A DNA stretch of 64,000 nucleotides, taken from contig CM052357.1 of assembly GCA_028551475.1 (NCBI GenBank), positions 27,983,745 through 28,047,744 of the forward strand, written 5' to 3'. The stretch comes from Casuarina equisetifolia (lineage: Eukaryota; Streptophyta; Magnoliopsida; Fagales; Casuarinaceae). Positions 35,726 through 48,100 of the stretch are shown here, piece by piece (the stretch's first letter is position 1; each line of letters begins with the position of its first letter). Made by a program: the position numbers and the translations under genes. Under the pieces are notes generated by a model. It worked only from the letters and a program-made list of their open reading frames with translations. It ran no database searches and was not told the origin of the DNA.

Positions 35726-37024
35726 TTATACAGGTTTAATAGAAAACACGGTTTGTATGACAGCGAGTATAAAATAAATTACACCTACAATGACAGAAAT
35801 AGAGGCCCATGGGTTCGTGAAGTATTTCTGTCTCAAGGTTGCCTTCCACTTGTGCCATGACCTTCCGTAGTAGGCATTCAGGTCGTCAGAGAGGCTGGCA
35901 AAATAGAAATTTTTCTCTTCCAAAATAGTCCCGTTTGCAAGTTTGTTTAGTAGCTGTGACACTTCTTTATTGTGGCTGAATCTATTTTCAAGAACTCCGC
36001 TTTTGACCAGTAAATCCACATCACTTGGACTGTTTACAAGGCGAGTCAAAATGATAATGTAATCATTTATGTGGCTTTCCAAGTAATGGCATTGCTCAAA
36101 AGCAACTGAATTCCGGAGTGACAGTTCCATTGCATCACTTAAAATAACTTTTGGTATTATCAAAATCCCTTTCTTAAATTGTATGTCAAAAAGATCTTGG
36201 CTTGACCCGACCTTAAACCTGACCCCAGCCTGGTGTAGCTTTGTGACATTAGGCATGGTTAGTGTTCGAAGATGCGTGATGCCTTGAACAGACACCTTCA
36301 TAGGTTGTTGCAAGTGTCTTAGGAGATGCACAAAATGTGCAAGTTTGACGTCAGAATAAAAGATTTCTCCCCATCTTTTCTCCATTACTTCCGTTTCCAT
36401 ACGGGGTTTGAAAAAGAAAACTGTGAGCTTGTTGATGGTAAGTGTCTCATCTTGGAAGCAGGCCTCTTTGTCGTACAAGCCAAAAAGATCCTCAAGAATG
36501 AAGAATGGAAGCTGATTTTCTAGCAATAATATGTCAAGCCATAAATCATGTATCAGCCATGGTCTCTTAAAGATGCGGTCACTTTCATCTTGTAGCTCAG
36601 GATTATAGGACTTCAATAAGACTTCAATAATGAAGGCAGCATCTACTAGTATAATTTGGACAAACTCATCACTGCTACGATTAATGGTTTCTGCATAAGA
36701 ACCACGAAGTTTTGCTTCATTGTCCCTTATGATGTTAATTAAGAGCTTCAAGTCTCTATTGGTCCGTTGAAGAAAATCTCTTAGGTACCTTATTTTATGT
36801 TCTTCCATTGCTTTTAAGCGTTTTTTACCATGATGAAGTGGGCCAATGGAGATTATCTTAGGTATATAGGCATTTTTCTTGGCTCGACGTAACCACTCGG
36901 GAACTTTATAAATGTTACATTCGGGGGTTAAGGAACCCAAGCTTTCCAACTCCTTTGCCACTGAATTCTCCAATGGAATTTGAGGGCTTACTACATCCTT
37001 TGAAGTAATTTTTGTTTCAGCCAT
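35726..37024 (-). CDS. DUF247 (UPF0481) protein, array gene 2
   Basis: Single coding exon, 432 residues, starting MAETKITSKDVVSP. The ATG lies 21 bp after the leader-intron acceptor (TTGGCAG, exon resumes at 37045). The family signature is complete, including YKVPEWLRRAKK, SIGPLHHGKKRL, VDAAFIIEVLLKSY, LLLENQLPFFILEDLFG and VAFEQCHYLESH. The C-terminal membrane segment is SVIVGVIYFILAVIQTVFS, and the chain ends four residues later. Its closest relative in the array is gene 3. All family blocks align without gaps, so nothing suggests loss of function. Confidence 0.93.
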   Translation of the reverse strand: MAETKITSKDVVSPQIPLENSVAKELESLGSLTPECNIYKVPEWLRRAKKNAYIPKIISIGPLHHGKKRLKAMEEHKIRYLRDFLQRTNRDLKLLINIIRDNEAKLRGSYAETINRSSDEFVQIILVDAAFIIEVLLKSYNPELQDESDRIFKRPWLIHDLWLDILLLENQLPFFILEDLFGLYDKEACFQDETLTINKLTVFFFKPRMETEVMEKRWGEIFYSDVKLAHFVHLLRHLQQPMKVSVQGITHLRTLTMPNVTKLHQAGVRFKVGSSQDLFDIQFKKGILIIPKVILSDAMELSLRNSVAFEQCHYLESHINDYIIILTRLVNSPSDVDLLVKSGVLENRFSHNKEVSQLLNKLANGTILEEKNFYFASLSDDLNAYYGRSWHKWKATLRQKYFTNPWASISVIVGVIYFILAVIQTVFSIKPV

Positions 37025-37789
37025 TTGCTTATTCTTTTCTTGTCTCTGCCAATAAATTTATTTTTTTGTGTCAAACAAGGCTATGATATATTAATAGTAG
37101 AATAAACAAATATTTTCAAGATTGAAAAGAAAGTTTCAAAAGATATGTATCATAAGCAAAACCTTAAGATAGTTATATCATTGTCTTGCATAGTTAGTGG
37201 ATTCATTACATTGAGGATGAAAGGTATTTAGACTTCATTCCGAGTCTCACGCAAAAATGAAATTTTAATTGAATTTCAATTCAATATCTATCATAGATTT
37301 CCACCAAAATCTTTGTTGTTGTAACCTTGAAAGGAAGAAATAAAATGAGCAAATCCATCCTTCTTAAACAAAACGCCAAAGCTAGAGAATATTGCAGCTA
37401 ATTAATACTCATTGCCGGTTCTTTTCATTAAAGCAAAAGTGAAAACGTTTTACACTTGTGGTGTTAGGTAAATTCAGTTATGCCTACAGTTTTTCTTAGG
37501 ACAGGGGATTCACTTCTGACTTAAAATTTTCATGGTTATGCCATCCACCATGGAATTCTTGAGAAAAAGGTTAAAATTGAGGAAGCATGCAAATCATCAC
37601 ACGTTGAAGCTTTGATTTGAATACCACAATATCAAGTAAAATCTCAATCCTTTGCAAACAAAATCATTTTCAGGTCAAACTTCTGCATTTTATGCCACAT
37701 ATACAAGCATGGACTGCTTTGAGCTCAGGAAATAAACCTACGCAATACCAGAGTATATAAAGCTATAAACCTCTAAAACAAAAGAAAAG

Positions 37790-38100
37790 TAACTCACCTT
37801 CTATGGTGAATTTTGTTTTGCAACTTCGTCGATGACCGGAAAATGCTGCACAGACCTTTGGTCTTTATAGCCAAAAAAGCAGTTTTGCTGTGACAAAAAA
37901 CATCACGTTTAGGCTGGGGAATTCGGTACTACCAAAATACGAGACCTCCCCCTCCATTTTATAACAAAAGATGAGGGATCCTCTGCTTGACAAACACAGG
38001 TTAAGTTCGTGCAGGGCAGAAGGGAAAAGGTTCCTTTCTTGCCAAAGCCCAGAATCAACTGGCATTTAAGAGAGAAGATTTCTATAAATGCTTTCAAAAC
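37790..38100 (-). promoter_or_regulatory. promoter block and leader exon of DUF247 gene 2
   Basis: TATA box at 37963-37956 (minus). The leader exon ends at 37798 (ATAGAAG followed by GTGAGTTAC) and the intron runs 37797-37046, 752 bp, the shortest in the array. The upstream block with GGAAAAGGTTCCTTTCTTGC is conserved with the other units. Confidence 0.8.
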
Positions 38101-38109
38101 AACGAAGGA

Positions 38110-39640
38110 AAGGTAAGATGCCGAAACCTTCCTCTCCCATTGGATCTAAGAATCTAATTTAACTTCTTTTCCTACCCGAGCTACCTAAAGCCTAAAGTTT
38201 ACACAATTGGGACAAAATTGATAATTATCCAAATTATACTTATGAAATCTTCTTAGAATGAAATATATATCTTCTCTCTGCAAGTTGATTATTAGAAAGA
38301 AAAAAAAAGCATTTCTCAAAATTGTATCTGAATTTAAGTTTAAGACTTATGTCTCTTTCTTATAAGCTGATTTTCTCAATAAAAATAGCATAAGGAAAAG
38401 TAAAACAAAAGGGGACTAAATAGGTTAAAAAGGCTAAAGAAGTTAAGCCTTACTTATCACCATTTTGAGTCAAATCACGGACTTTTAGTGTCTTATAAGA
38501 TTACTCTCCTTTCTTTTTTCCAAAATTGAGAGTAAGATTACTTTAGTTTGTTAATCTAAAGATAATAAATGTTGCGAGCTTATACCTTGCTCTATGCTAT
38601 AAGATTCAACTTGTAAAGTAAAAATGGTGGTGAAGGAAGATAGGAGGCAACATGATGACCCCAGAGAGCGGAGGGCAGCAACAAGTTCTGAGGTTTTCCT
38701 ACAGTTTCTCTATGTCGGGCCAAGGTGATTTCTCTCTCTTTGGTCAGAAGCTTGTGAAGAAAAATGATAGAGGCCTTTGGGCCTGGTGGAGCTATCTCAG
38801 TTCTGAGGTTATTGCACTGGGCTCTAGTCTGAGCCTAATAATTGGGCTTCGATCTATGTCTTGAACATCAATAAGCCCATTGTTACTAGGCTCTGGTCCG
38901 GGGTGGACATGGGTCTGTTAGAAGCCCATTGTCACTAAATGTTGTAAGCTGGGCGCATTTTCTTTAGCATATGAGCAACTGCCCTCCACCGCTGGGAAGA
39001 CATAAACAAAGACACAAGATGTTGGAAAAACAACCACGCAGTTTTCTTTCTAATGGCTTATAACTCCAATGTAGGTCCCCATGCTTACTCTGGTCCATTT
39101 TGTAAAATCCGTCAAATACCTCTTTTTATGTTCTTTCTCGGCCTTTAGATTATTTTAAATCACAGTGAAATAAACTGTTAAAATATTTAATAATTGAATC
39201 TAAAAGTTACTTAAAAAATTAGAAGAAAAATTTCTTTATCTAAGTTTTATCATAAAGAATAACACTTTCAAGATGAAATATTCATCTTGCACACATAAGA
39301 CAATGGATATATAGGCTTTTTCTTTAGATATAACTTAGTGTCTAATGAACACTATAATATTACATGCAAAAGATAAGTGACTCAAACTATCCATTTGAAC
39401 TATGACTATTTTATCCATTTACTTTCTTTTAGTATCAACAAATTTCAATATTATGACAAAGAACAAATGAAGCAATAATAACTTGAAGGCATTATTTACA
39501 TATCTCACGAATCCCAATACAAAAAGTAAATAAAAAACATAACTTTTTCTTAATTATAAATTGATACTTGTAACTCCATCAAATTAAAGATGGTTTTCTA
39601 CTATAGTGGTTGAAAAATCATATGAATTTTCAACAAAAAA
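38110..39640. other. upstream flank of DUF247 unit 2
   Basis: No gene apart from the relic above. The 70-residue plus-strand frame at 38652-38864 has no motif. GCCCATTGTCACTAAATGTTG and GGGCGCATTTTCTTTAGC near 38925-38975 match the corresponding flank of later units. Confidence 0.55.
39076..39170 (-). pseudogene. short DUF247 relic (about 27 codons)
   Basis: The minus strand reads NNLKAEKEHKKRYLTDFTKW, which aligns with LEAMEEHKMRYLRDFIKRTN of the intact genes. No other part of a gene is attached. It sits upstream of gene 2 in the same relative place as the relics at 44.1 and 54.8 kb, so the fragment was already part of the duplicated unit. Confidence 0.7.
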
Positions 39641-40380
39641 TATCTACTCAATCCGACAATAAAATGCAAAGTTATAAGCTTCTATAACAAGTATATTTTG
39701 ATCTATTAAAGTTGGATTTGCGTTTTGATCCTGGAGGTTCACTTTTCTTAAGGTTATTTTGGTATACTTCAATTTTGTGCCGGTTAATGATGCAATAATG
39801 TTTTCCGCAGAGCATTGAAAACACAACGGTGAACCCATGTATTCACGTGGAAGTGAAAAATATGTCATCCCTCTCCAGGGTCCCTGTCAAAAGCTTTTTA
39901 CCTTCTGGATGGCATATTTAAGAATTTCCATGGATAACGAGATTAACCAACCTTTTCAGATATGTCATTACAAGATTTAGGATTGGAGTTAAGATGGAAC
40001 TTCTAGCCCTATCAAGTAATCCGAACTGTAATTCTTAAGCAGCCTCGGGTGGTATCGTCGACCACTTTTGGAACATCTGTGTGGTAGGTAAGAACGATGT
40101 TCTTTGTAATGAAGTAAGACATAAACAAGTTGGTAACTAAAAACCTGAAACTTCAGTGGTTACTTTGAGTTTTGTTAAGAAATAGCTACTTAAGAAATTC
40201 TTTCCGTGGAGCACTAAGAGTACATAATTGGCTTTCGGTCACCTCGTATTAACTCCAGGAGAAAACATGTTATTGACAGAATTGGAAGGCCATGAGAAAT
40301 TTTAAAATACACAGACAAGCAGAACAAGAAATATAACGGGAGGAATAGTTGAAATATTTCCTATGACTGGTAAATTTTTT

Positions 40381-41706
40381 TCATGAAAGATGTTTATGTG
40401 AATTTTGAATTTGTGGGATAGAAGAATACACAACTTGTATGATATCAAGTATAAGCGCAACAGCAACTGCAATGACTGAAATAGAGGTCCATGGGTTGCT
40501 GAAGTATTTCTGCCTCAATGTTGCCTTCCACTTGTGCCAGGACTTTTTGTAGTAGGCATTCAGGTCGTCAGAGAGGTTGGCGAAATAGAAATTTTTCTCT
40601 TCCAAAACAGTCCCATTTGCAAGTTTGTTTAGAAGCTTTGATACTTCTTTGTTTTGGCTGAACCTATTCTCAAGAATTCCGCTTTTGACCAATAACTCCA
40701 CATCTCCTGCACTGTTTACAAGGCGAGTCAAAATGATAACATAATCATTTATGTGGTTGTCCAAGTAATGGCATTGCTCAAAAGCAATCGAATTCCAGAT
40801 TGACTGTTCTGTTACATCATTAAAAATAATTTTTGGAATTTCCAAAATCCCTTTGTTGAATTGTATGTCGAAAAGATCTTTGCTTGCCCGAACCTTAAAC
40901 CTGACTCCAGCCCGGTATAGCATTGTGACGTTAGGCATGGTTAGTGTTCGAAGTTGCTTGCCGCCTTCGACAGACTCCTTCATAGGATATCTCAAGTGTC
41001 TTAGGAGATGAACAAAGTGTACAAGTTTGACTTTACAAGAAAAGATTTCTGCCCATCTATCTGTCATTCCCTCCATTTCCATACGAGGTTTGAAAAAGAA
41101 AACTGTGAGCATGCTGATGTTAAGTGTCTCATCTTGGAAGCAGGCTTCTCTGTTGTAGAAGCCTAAAAGATCCTCAAGAATGAAGAACGGGAGCTGATTT
41201 TCTAGCAATAACATGTCAAGCCATAAACCTTGTATCAGCCATGGTTTCTTAAAGATGCGGTCACTTTCATCTTGTAGCTCAGGATTATAGGACTTCAATA
41301 ACACTTCAACGATGAAGGCAGCATCCACTAGAATAATTTTGACAAACTTATCACTGCTATACTTAATGGTTTTTGCGTAAAAACTGCGAAGTTTTGCTTC
41401 ATTGTCCCTTATGATGTCAATAAAGAACTTCAAGTCTTTATTAGTCCGTTTAAGAAAATCTCTTAGGTACCTCATTTTATGCTCTTCCATTGGTTTTAAG
41501 CGTTTCCTACCATGATGAAGTGGGCCAATGGAGACAATCTTAGGTATATAGGCATTTTTCTTGGCTCGACGTAACCACTCAGGAACTTTATAAATAGTAC
41601 ATTCGGGGGATAAAGAACCCAAGTTTTCCAACTTTTCTGCCATTGAATTTTCCAATGGAATTTGAGGGCTTTCTACATCCTTTGAAGTACCTTTTGTTTT
41701 AGTCAT
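40381..41706 (-). CDS. DUF247 (UPF0481) protein, array gene 3
   Basis: Single coding exon, 441 residues, starting MTKTKGTSKDVESP, 21 bp after the leader-intron acceptor (exon resumes at 41727). It matches gene 2 closely through the N-terminal blocks (KVPEWLRRAKKNAYIPKI is the same in both). The C-terminal membrane segment (SVIAVAVALILDIIQVVYS) is followed by a 14-residue tail, SIPQIQNSHKHLS, longer than in the sisters. The LTMPNVT block reads MLYRAGVRF where others have KLHQAGVRF. No break is seen. Confidence 0.93.
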   Translation of the reverse strand: MTKTKGTSKDVESPQIPLENSMAEKLENLGSLSPECTIYKVPEWLRRAKKNAYIPKIVSIGPLHHGRKRLKPMEEHKMRYLRDFLKRTNKDLKFFIDIIRDNEAKLRSFYAKTIKYSSDKFVKIILVDAAFIVEVLLKSYNPELQDESDRIFKKPWLIQGLWLDMLLLENQLPFFILEDLLGFYNREACFQDETLNISMLTVFFFKPRMEMEGMTDRWAEIFSCKVKLVHFVHLLRHLRYPMKESVEGGKQLRTLTMPNVTMLYRAGVRFKVRASKDLFDIQFNKGILEIPKIIFNDVTEQSIWNSIAFEQCHYLDNHINDYVIILTRLVNSAGDVELLVKSGILENRFSQNKEVSKLLNKLANGTVLEEKNFYFANLSDDLNAYYKKSWHKWKATLRQKYFSNPWTSISVIAVAVALILDIIQVVYSSIPQIQNSHKHLS

Positions 41707-42524
41707 TTCCTTCTTTTTTTCTTTTCTCTGCCAATAAATTTTATTTTTGTGTCAAACAAGGTATAATATACTAATAATAAATTAAACAAATAATTTCAAA
41801 TATGAAAAGAAAGTTTCAAAAGATATGTATCATAAGCAAAGCCCTAAAGATAGTTGGATCATTGACTTGCATAAGTTGGCACATTCATTACATTAAGGAT
41901 GAAAGATACTTTAACTTCTTTCCAAGTTTCATGCAAAAATGGAAATGATGTTGTATGAGTTGGTGATTGTTTTAACTCTTCAACTGTTTTAACTATTAAA
42001 ATTTTACCTATAATGGAATTACAATTTAATATTCGTCATAGACTTTCACCAAAAACTTTGTTATTATAACCTCAAAAGGAAGAAGTATGAATAAACACAA
42101 CATGAAAACTAGAAAATATTGTAGCTAATAAACATTTATCACTTGTTCTTTTCATTAAGACAAAAATGAAAACTTTTTACGCTAGTTTGTGGGTTAAGTA
42201 AATTCAGTTCTGCCTATAGTTTTTCTAGGAGAGGGGATTCATTTTTGATTTAAAAGTTTCATGGTTGTGCCATCTACCATACAAGTCTTGAAAAAAAATA
42301 AAGTTAAAATTGAGGAAGCATGCAAATCATCTCATGTTGAAGCTTTGATTTGAATACCACAATATCAAGTAAAATCTCAATCCTTTGCAAACAAAACCAG
42401 CTTCGGGTCAAACTTCTGCATGTTATGCCACAGCTACGTAAACATAGGCTGCTTTGAGCTCAACAAATAAACCTAAGCGGTACCAGAGTATAGAAAACTA
42501 TAAACCTCTAAAACAAAAGAAAAG

Positions 42525-42860
42525 TAACTCACCTTCTATGGTGAATTTTCTTTTGCAACTTCGTAGGTGACCGAAAAACACTGCACACACCTTTGATCTT
42601 TATAGCCAAAAAAGCAGTTTTGCTGTGACACCAAACATCACGTTTAGGCTCGGGAACTCGGTGCGATCAAAATATGAGACCTCTCCCTCCATTTTATAAC
42701 TGAAGGTTAGGGATCCTCTGCTTGTCAGACGAAAGTTCGTGTGAGGCACGAGGGAAAAGGTTCCTTTCTTGCCAAAGCCCAGGACCAACTGTCATTTAAG
42801 AAAGGAGATTTCTATAGATGCTTTCACAACTAGGAAGGAAAGGTAAGATGCCGAAACCTT
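42525..42860 (-). promoter_or_regulatory. promoter block and leader exon of DUF247 gene 3
   Basis: TATA box at 42698-42691 (minus). The leader exon ends at 42533 (ATAGAAG followed by GTGAGTTAC), identical to gene 2 at the donor. The intron runs 42532-41728, 805 bp. The conserved upstream block GGAAAAGGTTCCTTTCTTGC is present. Confidence 0.8.
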
Positions 42861-42869
42861 CCTCTCCCA

Positions 42870-44954
42870 TTGGATCCAAGAATCCAATTTAACTTCTTTC
42901 CTATCCAAGCTCCCTAAAGCCTAACGTTCACACCATCGGGTAAAATTGATAATTACCTAAATTATACCTATTTTTAGAATGAAATATAAATCCTCTCTCT
43001 ACAAGTTGATTATATAAAGAAAATAAGCCTTTTTGAAATTGCATCCGAGCTTAAGCCTTGCTTGTAACCATTTTGAGTCAAATCAAGAACTTCTAGTGTC
43101 TTATAAGATTACTTTACTTTATAGTTCTTATTCCTGTCTTTTACTAAAATTAAGAGTAAGATTATTTTTGTTTATAGTTGTTATTTATTTTTATTTTTTT
43201 TCATAGCTTGAATTGTCTAAGATAATAAATGTTGTGAGGTGATACTTTACTCTATGCCAGAGGTAAAGCTAGTGGTGAAAGAAGCAAGGAGGCAACGTGT
43301 TGACTCTGGAGAGAGGAAGGTAGCAACAAGGTTTTGTGTAAAATTCAGATCTTACAGGGAATTTACTCAAATGACGTTACTGTTAGTGAGGTGATGGTGC
43401 TTGCGTGCTAACTTTGCACCCAAATAAATGCAAGCAGTCCTGGGAAGAAAAATGTGCTCTATGGCAAACAAAGCATACCATTTTGTTTTTCCGCAATGAA
43501 TTAAATAGAAAAGAGAGAAAAGGAGACGGCTATTAACATGTATGAGCATTAGCAATAAAGAAGACTTAACAATAATTTGAAGGGTTTATAATGGCATTTA
43601 ATAAATATTTTTTAGGGAAAATAATGTACTTTTAAACATGTTAGAAAGTATAATCTTCATCATATGAACATGATTACCCATTTAAAATCTTAGACACGAA
43701 AATAAGTTTGAAAACTTTTCTTTTTTTTTTTTTCTGCAAGCGAAGATTTTTTCTCTATTTTGGGCGGAAGCCCATTTCTTGTCTTTGGGCTTAAGCTTGT
43801 GAAGAAAAGTGATAGAGGCCTTTAGGCCTGGTGGAGCTATGTTCAGTTCTGAGCTTACTGCACCGGGCTCTGGTCTGAGCCTATTGTATTGAGCTTCATT
43901 CTAGGTCTTGAACATCACTAAGCTGATTCTTACTAGGCTCTGGTCCTGGTCTTGGACGTATTTGGGCTATGTTGGAAGCCCATTCTTATCAGATGTTTTC
44001 AAGCTGGGCGCGTTTTCTTGGGCAGATTCACCTGCTCTCCACTGATGTTGAGGCAAAAACATGGACAAAAGATCTGGATAAAACAACCATGTAGTTTCTC
44101 TTCCTGGTATATAATATAGGTCCCCGTGCTTGCACTGGTCCATTTAATAAAATCTTTCAAATGCCTCTTTTTACGCTCTTTCACGGCTTCTAGGCTATTT
44201 TGAACCATATTGAAGAAGCCCAATGGATTAACATGACTTTTCTCTTTAAGGAGCACTTCAAAAACTACTACCACATGCAAAGGATAAGTGAGTCAAAGTA
44301 TCCAATTCCTATGTCATCCTGGTTTCTAATGAAGCAAGGGATTTTATGTCCAATGAACTATGACTATTATATTTATTTACCTTTTTTTTTTTGTATCAAC
44401 AAATTCCAATATTTTGACAAAGAAAAAATGGAAGTAAAAATAATAAAGGCACGATTTACATATATCATGAATTTCAATTAAAAAAAGAGTAAATAAAGTA
44501 CATTAATTTTTCTTAATTGTGAACTGACAAATCTAACTTCATCAAAATTAAAGATAGCTATTGAAAAATCATTTGAGTTTTAAACAAAGAAAAAAATCTT
44601 CTTAATCCAACAAGCAAACGCAAAGTTATAAGCTTATACAAAAAGTATATTTTTATTTATTAAAATTAGATTTGTGTTTTGATCCTGGTTTTCATAAGGT
44701 TCTTTTGGTGTACTTTTTATTTTATGCCCGTTAATGATGCCGTAATTTTTTCCGCAATGCATCAAAAACACAATGCAGAATCCACGTATTCACGTGGAAG
44801 TGAAAATATGTCATTTTTCTCCAGGTTCCCCGTCAAAAGCTTTTACCTTCTCGTTGGCGTATGTAAGAATTTCTAAAATAACGAAATTCACCAACCTTTC
44901 CAGATATATATTTGCAAGGTTTAGGATCGGAGTTAAGCAACCTCGGGCGGTATC
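42870..44954. other. upstream flank of unit 3 running into the downstream flank of unit 4
   Basis: This stretch is paralogous to about 53700-55490: both carry CCTTCCTCTCCCATTGGATC, CTTCTAGTxTCTTATAAGATT, GGGCGCGTTTTCTTGGGCAG and a DUF247 relic in the same order. It shows that units 4 and 5 are tandem copies of one another including this flank. No gene is seen apart from the relic. Confidence 0.65.
44121..44285 (-). pseudogene. DUF247 relic, rearranged
   Basis: The minus strand reads NSLEAVKERKKRHLKDFIKW, matching LEAMEEHKMRYLRDF of the intact genes, preceded by NPLGFFNMV in place of the IGPLHHG block. Further upstream is VFEVLLKEK, resembling AAFIIEVLLKSY, which in a real gene would follow these blocks and not precede them. 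The fragment is therefore short and possibly scrambled. Confidence 0.65.
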
Positions 44955-45158
44955 TGTTGATGTGCACCTACCATATTGCTATATTGAGTCCTAGAATTAT
45001 GCTCAATATCGTGTAGTAATTGTATATATTACATATTCCTTATATAGATTAGGTTAAACGCTTTATAAATATTACATTTGTAATGTAAATCAATTATCCA
45101 ATACATAGAACACAGATTGCTCACTCTGGCATCTTACCTTTTCTCTCTTCTTCTTACA
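44955..45158 (+). repeat. 5' LTR of the copia element
   Basis: 204 bp, TG...CA ends, preceded by the target duplication GTATC (44950-44954) and followed directly by the primer site. Confidence 0.95.
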
Positions 45159-48100
45159 TGGTATTCGGAGCCATCCTTCCTTTGAGACCTAATTTTTCCG
45201 CAATCCTCATCCTCCCAGCCGTCTTATTAGAGTGAAGTGCAATCCCGTTCCTTTTTTTCCTTTCTTTATTCTTATTTCCCAAATATCCTGAATATTTTTT
45301 TTTCTTTTCTAAATTACCCCTACTTTTCCCACAATTTACCCCGATAACCTTGCCCCAATTCGAAACCCTAGCCGCCTCCCTCGCCGCCCCAAATCGAAAC
45401 CCTACCGGAATCCTGTCCGCGCCGCCTTCTCCAATGGCCAATTCTAGTCCCTCCCCGACCTCTTCTCCGATTTCCAACCTTGCTTCCGCCCTTCCCCGTG
45501 ACCCGTATGCCCTCAGTCCCGCTGATTTACAATCGATCAGCATCGTATCCAAGAAATTAACCGGCGAGGCTAACTGGACCACTTGGAGCGGCCAGGTTCG
45601 CACGGTGTTTCTCGCCCGCAATAAGCTTCCCTTTCTCACCGGTGGCTTACCCCGCCCGACCGATGATCCTGATGCTGCTGCGAAATGGGATCAATGTCAG
45701 GCTGCTTTGAAAACCTGGCTTGTTCATTTGGTCGACTCTGAACTTGAGAGCATGGTTTCACATCCCGACACCGTCGACATCATCTGGGCGCTCCTCCATG
45801 ATAGCTTTGCGAAGCTCTCCGGAACCCAGAAATACTCCATTCAACAGGCTATTGGCGACTTACGGCTTGCCGACGGTGCCACCGACGCCGCCCTTACCGC
45901 CTTTTATGTCCGTCTCAAGGACCTTCGCGGTGAACTTGATGCCCAAGAGCCATCCATTCGCTGCAACTGCGGCCATTGCACCTGCAACATCAACTCTCGC
46001 CTTCACTCGAAAGATCAAGATGATCTCACGCTCAAGTTTCTTCTCGCCTTGCTCGATGAGTTCAACACTCTTCGCAGCAATGTTCTATCCCGTGATTCCC
46101 TTCCATCCTTGGAGCGCATCTACGCCCTGGCGAAGCAGGATGTTCACCAACGATCCCAGAATGATACCCGCACCCTTTCCGGCGACCGGAGTGCCTTCCA
46201 CGCTCGTCGGGATTCTCCTTCAGCCGCTCTACCTGGTGGCCGCTTTCCCTCTCCGTCTGGACCTTGGCCCTCTGACTCCAGTCCCCTCTCTTCTGGGCCC
46301 AACTCCACATCAGGCCCGCGTGGGCTTACTAACCCCGCCCCTGCCCACTCTGCCAGCCCGCGGCCTGTTTGCACTCACTGCAACAGGCCGGGCCACACCC
46401 GTGAGAAATGCTTTCTCCTGGTGGGCTACCCGAATGACTGGAAGCCCAAGCCTAGGGGCACCCCTCGACGTCAGCCTCCTTATCATGGGCCCAATGCCCA
46501 TCATGCTATTGCTGATGGCAGCCCACTCTCCTCAGCTTTTGGGCCTCCCACCCCCAACAGTTTTGGGCCCCCTATGCCCCTTTATGGCCCCTCAAGCCCT
46601 AGCATTATGGGCCTAGTCCCTGGCAGCACTTATGGGGGTTCTACTGGACTCCACCTCACTGCCGACCAGCAACAACAACTTTTGAACCTCATCAATCAAA
46701 CGGGCTCCTCTGACCCGTTTTCAGGTACCGCTTCTTCCCTTGTCCTTTCATTTTCTTCCTCATGGATTATTGACTCCGGGGCTAGCGACCATATCACTTG
46801 TAATTTAGGACTGTTAAGTTCCTTTTATCCATGCATTGCTCCTTTTCACATCACTTTACCTGATAAAACCACTAGTCCTGTCACTCATATTGGCACTTGT
46901 CACCCTTCCCCCAACTTACTTCTTTCTAATATTTTATATGCCCCCCGTTTTCAACATAATTTATTATCTATCCAGAAACTAACCCGTGACAACAATTGCG
47001 TTGCCATTTTTTTCCGTGATTTTTGTGTCTTTCAGGACCGTACGACTAGGGATCTGATCGGGCTCGGCAATGCTGATCGCGGGCTTTATTTTCTTTCTCA
47101 TGATTTTCCTGTAAATTTTTGTTCTATTTTTTTTGAATATTTAAATTCCCTCAAAAGTACCTTTTGTACTTCCCAACCATCCTCTCATTGTAATTCTGCT
47201 TTTATTAATAATATCAGCTATGATCTTTTGCATCGGCGTTTTGGCCACTCTTCTCTCAAATCCTTCTCTTCTCAAGGCATGTCCATTTCTTGTCCCCCCT
47301 CATTTTCCTGTGCCATTTGCCCCCTGGCCAAACAAACACGTCAACCATTCCCTACTCGTCATTCTTCCACCCGCTTCCTTTTTGAACTTGTCCACATGGA
47401 CATTTGGGGTCCTCATCGAACCCCCACTCATGATGACGCTTGTTATTTTCTGACCATTGTCGATGATTTTTCTCGTGCCACTTGGACTTTTCTCTTAAAA
47501 TTTAAAAGTCAACTTTTTTCTAAAATCCAATATTTTGTTTCTCTGGTTCAAACTCAATTTGGACTTTCCGTCCGTCGCATCCACTCGGATAATGGTGCCG
47601 AATTTTTTTCCTCGGACTGTCGATCTTTCCTATCTTTAAAAGGTATCCTCCATGAAACCTCTTGTGTTTACACGCCCCAACAGAACGGCGTTGTTGAACG
47701 CAAGCATCGACATCTCTTAGATGTGGCTCGTGCCCTGATGTTTCAAGCTCACATCCCGCCCTCCTTTTGGGGGGAATGTCTCCTCACTGCTACTTATCTC
47801 ATTAACCGCCTTCCCTCTTCCTCTCTCTGTGGCCTTACCCCTTTTCAAAAACTTTTTGGCAAACCTCCAATCCTTGATCATCTTCGTGTCTTCGGTTGTC
47901 GCTGTTTTGCCACCACTGTTGGTGCCCGTGACAAATTTAGTCCTCGTGCCACTCCTTGCATTTTTATGGGATATCCCTCCTCTCAGAAGGGCTATCGCTT
48001 ATATAACCCTTCCTCACACACATTTTTTGTTAGTCGTGATGTTGTATTTCAGGAAACTGTTTTCCCCTTCTGTCCCGATCATGCTTGCTCGCCTGCTTCA

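Noticed and set aside
43990-44290. 93-residue minus-strand frame as a small gene
   Set aside because: Only the middle matches DUF247; the rest is repeat-unit spacer. It is listed as a relic.
44915-44954. Stretch GGATCGGAGTTAAGCAACCT resembling part of 5S rRNA
   Set aside because: The match is short, lacks the rest of 5S rRNA, and the stretch is simply the conserved downstream flank of the DUF247 units.
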